Shown here: in pieces, positions 58,036 to 64,000 of the stretch
Numbering within the stretch: the first letter of the stretch is position 1
How the letters are laid out: every line of letters begins with the position of its first letter
Assembly: GCF_900113125.1 (NCBI RefSeq)
Contig: NZ_FOOG01000003.1
Location: 18,687-82,686 of the forward strand
Direction: 5' to 3'
Source of the DNA: Halobacillus alkaliphilus
Lineage (GTDB): Bacteria > Bacillota > Bacilli > Bacillales > Halobacillaceae
DNA length: 64,000 nucleotides
Notes under the pieces: model-generated
Databases searched by the model: none
What the model saw: the letters and a program-made list of their open reading frames with translations, nothing else
What the model was told of the DNA's origin: nothing
Translations under genes and position numbers: made by a program

Positions 58036-58803
58036 TTAAAATCCATAAATAGTCATCCCGCCATCTACAAATAGAGTCTGGCCTGTCATATAGTTACCTG
58101 CGTCTGAAGCAAGAAATACTGCAGCACCCGACAGTTCTTCAAGCTTTCCTATTCGGTTCAAAGGTGTTCTTTCAAGAATGGATTGCACATAATCTTCATC
58201 CTGTAACAGCTGCTCCGTTAAGGAAGTCGGAAAGTACCACGGACCGATTGCATTTACATTTATTTGATACTTCCCCCACTCCAGTGCAAGATTTTTTGTC
58301 ATTTGAATAAGAGCACTCTTTGTCATAGCATATACGACTCCGGTTCTTAGCGCTGTATGACCGCCTACTGATGAAATGTTAATAATCTTTCCTTGTCTAT
58401 GTTGTTTCATTACCCTCCCCGCATATTGAGATAAGAAAAACGCACTTTTCATGTTGGTTGAAACAATCTGGTCCCATTCTTCCTCACTTACGTGTTCAGC
58501 TTCTGATCGTATGTTCATCCCTGCATTATTGACCCAAATATCTATAGCTCGATCACCGCGGATTTCTTCCACTTCCTCTTTAATCGCCTCATATTGCTGG
58601 ATATCTTTACAAATTGTATAAGCTTGCTGTCCTAGAGATTCTACTGTGTCTTTCATTTTGTTTAGCTGCTTTTCATTACGAGCAATTAAAATAATATCGG
58701 CTCCTGATTCGGCATAGGCAAGAGCGATTGCTTTTCCAATACCCTTGGTGCCACCTGTGACGACGGCAAGTTTATTATCTAATCGAAAATCCGGTAAATA
58801 CAT
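58036..58803 (-). CDS. SDR-family dehydrogenase (gluconate 5-dehydrogenase-like)
   Basis: A 255-residue classical SDR: TGGTKGIGKAIA near residue 16, NNAG near 94, INISSVGG, and the catalytic YAMTKS near residue 160. The RARNEKQ segment suggests NADP or NAD use with a sugar or keto acid substrate. Substrate unknown. GGAGG precedes the ATG. Confidence 0.85.
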   Translation of the reverse strand: MYLPDFRLDNKLAVVTGGTKGIGKAIALAYAESGADIILIARNEKQLNKMKDTVESLGQQAYTICKDIQQYEAIKEEVEEIRGDRAIDIWVNNAGMNIRSEAEHVSEEEWDQIVSTNMKSAFFLSQYAGRVMKQHRQGKIINISSVGGHTALRTGVVYAMTKSALIQMTKNLALEWGKYQINVNAIGPWYFPTSLTEQLLQDEDYVQSILERTPLNRIGKLEELSGAAVFLASDAGNYMTGQTLFVDGGMTIYGF

Positions 58804-58930
58804 ACTTAAACCTCCCCAAGTAAAAAATAAATAAAATTCTCAGTAAATTATAACATTTTTGCAATTTCTTTACATTCCTTCCCGCCTCCCCTAGAATAAA
58901 CGTGATACATAACTCAAAGGGGGACTATTT

Positions 58931-59491
58931 ATGAAGAAATGGGTACTTATGCTGGGCATTGCAGGTACGCTGGTTATTGCCGGATGTAATAATGACTCTT
59001 CTGATGAATCAAGCAGTGATTCTGAAAATCAGACGGAAGAACAATCGTCAGGTGAAGAAGAAAGCAAAAACGATGACCAAGCAATGAAGAAAGAAATTAT
59101 GAGCGTCCAGATGAATATGCAGGACACTTTCCATCCTTATCAATCTAAAATTGCCGCTTACGAAGAAGCCTTGGTTGCTGAAGAGCCAGACCCAGAAGCC
59201 ATCAAATCTGCTGGAGAAGAAGCCCAGAAAGCCGCGGCAGAGGCTGCCGATGCAGCATCAAGTTATTCAATAGAAGCCGACCTGCCTGAAGATGTAATCA
59301 CTACATATGAAGAAGCGCTTCCTTCTCTCCAATCTTACTATGAAGAGGTTGCAAGTGCACTAGAATCTAATGTAGAAGAGGCAGATTTATCGCAAGCTGA
59401 TGAAAAATTCTCGGAGTTTACGGAACAAATAGCTCCTGTTTATGAAGATGCTGGATTATTAAAACCTGAATTCAAAAAAGAATTTTCTTAA
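58931..59491 (+). CDS. acidic lipoprotein
   Basis: A 186-residue lipoprotein with a signal peptide and lipobox IAGC (Cys about 19), a very acidic Ser/Glu linker to about residue 52 and a helical remainder. It has no recognised domain; it superficially resembles YkyA-like cell-wall lipoproteins. AAAGGGGG precedes the ATG. Confidence 0.65.
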   Translation: MKKWVLMLGIAGTLVIAGCNNDSSDESSSDSENQTEEQSSGEEESKNDDQAMKKEIMSVQMNMQDTFHPYQSKIAAYEEALVAEEPDPEAIKSAGEEAQKAAAEAADAASSYSIEADLPEDVITTYEEALPSLQSYYEEVASALESNVEEADLSQADEKFSEFTEQIAPVYEDAGLLKPEFKKEFS

Positions 59492-59497
59492 TTAAGC

Positions 59498-59531
59498 AAA
59501 ACCCAGCTGTAACTACTAACAGCTGGGTTTT
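59498..59531. terminator. terminator between convergent genes
   Basis: A 13-bp stem (59498-59510 with 59519-59531) with T/A-rich arms. Confidence 0.85.
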
Positions 59532-59546
59532 ATAAATCCAAAGATA

Positions 59547-61040
59547 TTAAAATTGATAAATGTGTTTATATTTATGGGTCAGATAGTCTACTAAATAATC
59601 TGGGTTTAACCCTTCCCCAGTCACTTCTTCCAGGAGTTCAAGAGGTTTTTTCATCTTGCCATACTGATGTATACGAGACGTCAACCATTCTTGTATCTGT
59701 TTAAAATCCCCCTGTTCAATTACTCGGTTAATATCAATTTCTTTACTCATTGTTTTTTCAATTTGGGCTGCATACATATATCCCAAAGCATAAGACGGAA
59801 AGTAACCAAAGTCTCCCCCGGCCCAGTGTATGTCCTGTAGCACGCCTTCGGAATCCATTTCCGGCTTTACACCCAAATACTCTTCCATTTTTTTATTCCA
59901 TAACTCCGGCAGATCCTTCACTTCTATTTCTTCGCCTATTAAAGCTTTTTCAAGTTCGTAACGAACCATGATATGAAGACAATAGGTTAATTCATCAGCT
60001 TCAATTCGAATAAGTGACGGCTTTACCTCGTTAATCGCCCGGTAAAATTGATCAAGTGGCAGAGACTCGAATTTTTCCGGTGCGTGTCTTTTAAACAATT
60101 CGTAATGATTCTGCCAAAAGGCTTCCCTTCTAGAAATAAAGTTCTCCCAGAACAGAGACTGAGACTCGTGAATGCCCATGGATGTTCCAGTTGCAAGTGG
60201 GGTGAAAGTAAGTTTCGGATCTATGTTTTGTTCATATAGTGCATGGCCACCTTCATGAATGGTACCAAATACAGCTGTTCTAAAATCTTTTTCATCGTAT
60301 TTAGTAGTAACACGAACGTCATTACTATTTAAACCGATAGCAAAAGGATGAACCGTTTCATCTAAACGGCCTGCTTCAAAATCGTACCCCATCCGCTTCA
60401 GTATTTCTTCGCTAAATTTCTCCTGCTGCGCTTTAGGAAAATGCCCTTCAAGAACGGAAGGATCTGGCTGCTTAGGAGCTTTTTTAATTTGATCTAACAA
60501 TTCCGTTAACGCCTTACGCACTCTTGGGAAAACTTCTTCTAATTTAGATACGGTAATTCCTGGTTCATAATTGTGAAGGAGAGCATCATAGCGATGTTCT
60601 TTGTAGCCCCAGTAATCGGCAAAACGCTTGTTGAATTCCACCAGCTCTTCTAAATAAGGACGAAAACTTTCAAAATCGTTCTTATCTTTTGCTTCTGTCC
60701 ACATAGATTCCGCTTTGGATTGCAGAGTTACATATTCACGATATTCTTTTCCAGGAATCTTAGCTGTTTTGTTATAGGTTTCTTCTGCTTCTTCCAGTGA
60801 CTTAACGAGTACCGGATCTTCATCTTGCCCTTTTAATTCATCGATATAAGATTTCATTTTGTCAGATGTTTGTATTTCGTGTACTTTCTCTGATAGTACT
60901 CCTAAAACTTCAGAACGGTTATCCATTCCTTTTTTTGGAGCTTTTGTGCGCATGTCCCATGCCATTAAACCAATGGCTTCTTCATAAGAAGATTGTTCCT
61001 TTAGAAGGTCAAGAAATTTTTCTTTTACAGTTTGAGTCAC
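59547..61040 (-). CDS. ypwA: carboxypeptidase M32 (YpwA)
   Basis: A 497-residue thermostable carboxypeptidase-type enzyme. The zinc motif is IHEGGHALYEQ near residue 260, with the family SLIRIEADELTY and HESQSLFWEN motifs. It removes C-terminal residues from peptides. I chose the GTG at 61040, eight bases after GGTGAGG, which gives the family length. Confidence 0.9.
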   Translation of the reverse strand: MTQTVKEKFLDLLKEQSSYEEAIGLMAWDMRTKAPKKGMDNRSEVLGVLSEKVHEIQTSDKMKSYIDELKGQDEDPVLVKSLEEAEETYNKTAKIPGKEYREYVTLQSKAESMWTEAKDKNDFESFRPYLEELVEFNKRFADYWGYKEHRYDALLHNYEPGITVSKLEEVFPRVRKALTELLDQIKKAPKQPDPSVLEGHFPKAQQEKFSEEILKRMGYDFEAGRLDETVHPFAIGLNSNDVRVTTKYDEKDFRTAVFGTIHEGGHALYEQNIDPKLTFTPLATGTSMGIHESQSLFWENFISRREAFWQNHYELFKRHAPEKFESLPLDQFYRAINEVKPSLIRIEADELTYCLHIMVRYELEKALIGEEIEVKDLPELWNKKMEEYLGVKPEMDSEGVLQDIHWAGGDFGYFPSYALGYMYAAQIEKTMSKEIDINRVIEQGDFKQIQEWLTSRIHQYGKMKKPLELLEEVTGEGLNPDYLVDYLTHKYKHIYQF

Positions 61041-61149
61041 TGCGGTCACCTCACCTTTATTTGAAGTATTCAATGATTTATGCAATTTTCAAATAAAACC
61101 TAAAATAAAAGATACTAAGTTTAGGGGCGGTCAACTCCAACATTCTATA

Positions 61150-62286
61150 TTAACGTATCTTTTTCCCAAAGTATTGATAGTAATCAGTTTTAATGAATCC
61201 GTTGAATAGCTTACGCTTTTTCGTAGCTTCCCGCCCATAAAGTTTTTCAAATCCTTCATGGGAAGTCAGGACATACACGCTCCAGGATGGATGATCTCTC
61301 ATGATAACCCCTAAATCGCGATACATCTCTTCCACCTCCGGCCGTTCACCCATTCGTTCACCATAAGGAGGGTTTGAGACTAAATAACCATTTTCCTGCT
61401 TGGGTTTGAAATCCCTTAACTGCATTTGTTTCCAGGTCACAAGATCCCCAAGACCCGCTTCCATAGCATTATTTTTAGCAATATCAATTAAGTCAGGATC
61501 TATATCTGAACCTGTTATATTTAAAGGCTGATCATAGTTTGCACTATCTTCTGCCTCTTGAAAAGCTTCATCCCAGGCCTTCTGTGGAATAAACGACCAA
61601 TCCTCAGAAGCAAATTCCCGATTAAAACCCGGAGCAATATTCTGTCCGATTAAGGCAGCTTCAATAGGTATGGTTCCTGACCCGCAGAAAGGATCCACAA
61701 AAGGTTCATCCGGATGCCAGTTCGTTACTTGAACGAGTGCAGCAGCCAGAGTTTCTTTCAAAGGAGCTTCCCCCTGTCCTACTCTGTAGCCCCGCTTATG
61801 AAGGCCGCTGCCTGATGTATCAATAGTCAATAACGCTTCATCTTTATGAAGAGCAATTTCCACACGATAAAATGCCCCTGTTTCCTTTAACCAGGAAGCC
61901 ACGCCATATTTTTTCTTCAAACGCTCAACTATGGCTTTCTTTACGATAGATTGGCAATCTGGTACACTGTACAACTTCGATTTTACAGATTTACCTACCA
62001 CAGGAAATTCACCATCTTCTGTAATAAAGTTTTCCCATGGTAAAGCTTTCGTCTGCTCAAATAAGTCATCAAATGTAACAGCTTTAAACTTACCTACCAG
62101 CAATTTCACGCGGTCAGCCGTTCTTAACCATAGGTTAGCCCTTGGAATAGCTGATACATCCGCTGTAAATACTACCCGCCCGTTCTCTACTTGAACGTCT
62201 TTATATCCAAGTTCTTTTACTTCTTTACTAACAATCGCTTCAAGGCCCATAGCCGCGGTAGCAATCAAAGTAACCTGTTGATCCAT
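61150..62286 (-). CDS. ypsC: THUMP-domain rRNA methyltransferase YpsC
   Basis: A 378-residue protein with an N-terminal THUMP domain (about 50-150) and a C-terminal SAM-dependent methyltransferase: VDPFCGSGTIPIEAA and the NPPYGER catalytic motif. Related to RlmL, which methylates 23S rRNA. I chose the ATG at 62286, nine bases after AGGAG. Confidence 0.88.
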   Translation of the reverse strand: MDQQVTLIATAAMGLEAIVSKEVKELGYKDVQVENGRVVFTADVSAIPRANLWLRTADRVKLLVGKFKAVTFDDLFEQTKALPWENFITEDGEFPVVGKSVKSKLYSVPDCQSIVKKAIVERLKKKYGVASWLKETGAFYRVEIALHKDEALLTIDTSGSGLHKRGYRVGQGEAPLKETLAAALVQVTNWHPDEPFVDPFCGSGTIPIEAALIGQNIAPGFNREFASEDWSFIPQKAWDEAFQEAEDSANYDQPLNITGSDIDPDLIDIAKNNAMEAGLGDLVTWKQMQLRDFKPKQENGYLVSNPPYGERMGERPEVEEMYRDLGVIMRDHPSWSVYVLTSHEGFEKLYGREATKKRKLFNGFIKTDYYQYFGKKIR

Positions 62287-62321
62287 CTTCCTCATCTCCT
62301 CCACTATGTATTCATAAAAAA

Positions 62322-62358
62322 ACCCTTCTAAAAAGCAAAGATGGCTTTTCAGAAGGGT
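62322..62358 (-). terminator. terminator of rnpB
   Basis: A long stem (ACCCTTCT/AGAAGGGT with an inner AAAAGC pairing) followed by seven T on the minus strand. Confidence 0.85.
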
Positions 62359-62383
62359 GTGTGCTGTAGTAATAATTAAAGTG

Positions 62384-62786
62384 ACCTTTGAATACTCTGT
62401 AAGCCATGTTCTGTTCCATTGTACTGCAAACGGCGGTCAACCTCGTACTCCGGTGGCAATCATCTATCTGCCGACTATACGCCGGCCTCTCAGTTGGTTC
62501 ATTTTCCATTCAGAGAGTGCCCCTACCTATATTTGGGTTGCTCACTCGCGGGGTTTACCTCGTTCCACCCAAAATATTTCTATTTTGGCTTCGTCACTGT
62601 GGCACTTTCAAAGTATTCATTCCATATCTTAGCAGACTTAGGAATTTTCCTTGCCGTTAGCTTTACGAAAGCTACCCTGACTTATGGTTTCGTCAGGCAC
62701 GAACACTACAGTCATCTCAGACTGTGCGAGCATGGACTTTCCTCTGTATGAAAATCATACAGCGATTACCCGAGTATTCAAAATTA
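62384..62786 (-). ncRNA. rnpB: RNase P RNA, type B
   Basis: On the minus strand the 5' part reads CGGGTAATCGCTG and GAGGAAAGTCCATGCTCGCAC; the 3' part ends ACATGGCTTACAG, all hallmarks of bacterial RNase P RNA. P1 arms GAATACTC and GAGTATTC are at 62390-62397 and 62772-62779. The ends are approximate. A terminator follows. It processes pre-tRNA. Confidence 0.95.
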
Positions 62787-62876
62787 CTTTATGCATTTGA
62801 TTCGTCAGCGTCTTAAGAGACGCACTAAAATATTGTACCAGATATTCACCACGCTGTCACGTGGCAATTAGTGGAA

Positions 62877-63185
62877 TCAATCAGCGAATTTATTTCCGAA
62901 TACGGCTTTTTCCAGATTTGAAACTCGTTTTAAAATATCGTAATTAACCTGATGATTATTATTGGCGGGTTGTTTCACACGTTGTGTCGATTCTCTGGAT
63001 GACATGCGTTTCAACCGATCATTTTCCTGTTGTAATCTTTCCATCTCCTGCTGCATATGGTCATAATCCTGAATGATTAAATCTAAATATTCATCCACTT
63101 CTTCTTGATTATAACCTCTCATGGACGTTTTAAAATCTTTTTCAAGAATCTCTTTACTTGTTAAGTGGGTATTTTCTAAGTTCAT
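62877..63185 (-). CDS. gpsB: GpsB, cell-division coiled-coil protein
   Basis: A 102-residue protein with the DivIVA-like N-terminal domain ([34 protein letters not shown] region) and a C-terminal trimer-forming helix. It co-ordinates penicillin-binding proteins. I chose the ATG at 63185 after AGAGGTG. It lies upstream of rnpB, as in other Bacillales. Confidence 0.92.
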   Translation of the reverse strand: MNLENTHLTSKEILEKDFKTSMRGYNQEEVDEYLDLIIQDYDHMQQEMERLQQENDRLKRMSSRESTQRVKQPANNNHQVNYDILKRVSNLEKAVFGNKFAD

Positions 63186-63263
63186 TATCTTCACCTCTGT
63201 TCAGCACATTACGTTTATTTTTTCAAAAGCTGACTGAAATGTCAATTTTGTATTAGAAAAAAA

Positions 63264-63827
63264 TTATTGGCTCCAGTAATCTGGGTTCGACATCCGCAGT
63301 TCTTCAACTATTTCATCCAAATCTAATGGAGTTATGTAGAGAATAGGATAAGTATGAGAAGCAGCATAGTTAGAAGCCGCTGTTAAAAAGTAATCCGGGC
63401 TCCCCTTTGTGTCTTCATCATACAATACCAGGCATCCATCGGAATGTTCCACTAAAAACTGGTCTTTCGCTCGAAATTGATGCGGTCCCTCATACTCCTT
63501 ATTATAAACCGGCTTATAAAAATCTGCCATCATGGTTACCTCTTCATATACCAGTTGGTAGGCTTCTTTCCATCTTTCCTGCTGATTTTCAAATGGTGGA
63601 ATTACACCCAGATTAATCGAATACTCTTCTTTTAAATCGAGTACAACTTCTCCGGTCCAAAGTTCTACCCCCATTTGACCTGAAATCAGTACCCATTCGA
63701 GTCCTTCGTCTAATAAGGAGAGAATCCTTTTCTTAATGGCTTCTTTTATAAAGCTTACTTTATCATCTTCAGGGTTGAAAATCCCAATTTCCATTGGTTT
63801 GTAGCCTGTAACAACAATCGTTTTCAT
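63264..63827 (-). CDS. ypsA: YpsA (DUF1273/UPF0398)
   Basis: A 187-residue protein with a Rossmann-like SMF/DprA-type fold: VTGYKPMEIGIF, ISGQMGVELWTGEVV and LVLYDEDTKGSPDYF. YpsA is linked to cell division with GpsB. I chose the ATG at 63827 after AGGGAG. Confidence 0.85.
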   Translation of the reverse strand: MKTIVVTGYKPMEIGIFNPEDDKVSFIKEAIKKRILSLLDEGLEWVLISGQMGVELWTGEVVLDLKEEYSINLGVIPPFENQQERWKEAYQLVYEEVTMMADFYKPVYNKEYEGPHQFRAKDQFLVEHSDGCLVLYDEDTKGSPDYFLTAASNYAASHTYPILYITPLDLDEIVEELRMSNPDYWSQ

Positions 63828-63888
63828 GATTTGTCTCCCTTTTGTTAAATTGGACAAGAAAAGAAACCTTTCATTCTTCCTATATGAA

Positions 63889-63917
63889 AAAATAAGCCAC
63901 GGCTAGTGGCTTATTTT
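63889..63917 (-). terminator. terminator of the last gene
   Basis: A 12-bp stem (63889-63900 with 63906-63917) just 3' of the partial coat gene. Confidence 0.85.
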
Positions 63918-63919
63918 AA

Positions 63920-64000
63920 TTATTCCATTGGACCCATTGACCCTTGCGGCATCATTGGCATTTGTCCTTGACCCATCCCCATTTGTCCCTGAGGCATCAT
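63920..64000 (-). CDS. cotD: spore coat protein CotD-like, C-terminal end
   Basis: The last 26 codons of a gene running off the right edge. They read as Met/Gln/Gly/Pro-rich repeats (MMPQGQMGMGQGQMPMMP), unlike most proteins. In B. subtilis cotD follows ypsA, and halophilic relatives have such CotD tails; the identity is inferred from position. Confidence 0.55.
   Translation of the reverse strand: MMPQGQMGMGQGQMPMMPQGSMGPME

Noticed and set aside
62357..62751. Overlapping plus-strand frames of 84 to 110 codons
   Set aside because: They fall within rnpB, which is a structural RNA read on the other strand.

Overview
This window looks like chromosomal DNA of a low-GC, endospore-forming Bacillaceae bacterium. 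The gene order resembles the Bacillus subtilis 'yp' region (ypsC, rnpB, gpsB, ypsA and a cotD-like end at the right edge; bpsA-bpsB; dfrA-thyA; ypgQ; ypwA; dynA/ypbR). Sequence style and the extra genes suggest a moderately halophilic relative such as Halobacillus or a neighbouring genus; that placement is inference. About nine tenths of the genes between 14 kb and 64 kb lie on the minus strand, as expected if replication forks move from high to low coordinates. There are no rRNA or tRNA genes, intact insertion sequences, prophages or CRISPR arrays. The structural RNAs recognised are RNase P RNA (rnpB) and a preQ1-I riboswitch.

Left part (1-18 kb) is a patchwork: the end of an acyl-CoA carboxylase beta subunit, an Acs-type acyl-CoA synthetase, a two-gene sulfolipid operon (sqdB-sqdX), a 1.5-kb AT-rich gene-free stretch, a small M50-like membrane protease, an AadK-type nucleotidyltransferase, an exonuclease-BRCT protein, a Fur-linked group (nitroreductase, GNAT, VOC protein, siderophore-binding lipoprotein, exported MsrB), cvfB, a 28-residue YjcZ-type peptide and oxidoreductases. 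A 19-bp repeat, ACTTAGTAGCAACTCCGAA, occurs four times here, each time just 3' of a coding region and in sense orientation.

Middle part (18-46 kb) holds a LysM-3D cell-wall enzyme with WalR-like sites, the ABC-F protein YkpA, a DUF2252 gene broken by one frameshift, a cold-shock gene and a YdjO-type zinc protein, a Cu/Zn SOD with all metal ligands, the double dynamin DynA, a run of four hydrolase/cyclotransferase-type genes, acylphosphatase, ferredoxin, an AbrB-family membrane protein whose only supported start is ATT, an MsrA-MsrB fusion, ung and sbcDC.

Right part (46-64 kb) is mostly conserved housekeeping: yozE, tatC with two tatA genes, mobA-dfrA-thyA-ypgQ, fhs, a second csp gene with a long leader, a preQ1 riboswitch in front of a queuosine-precursor transporter, an RNase HI-like gene, the bpsA-bpsB type III polyketide pair, carboxypeptidase M32, ypsC, rnpB, gpsB and ypsA.

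The most useful leads are the dispersed 3' repeat, the ATT start, matching terminator-like hairpins in both csp leaders, the Fur site in front of the nitroreductase, the DUF2252 frameshift, and a 57-codon membrane ORF ending inside its own terminator. I found no clear undescribed multi-gene defence or mobile system.
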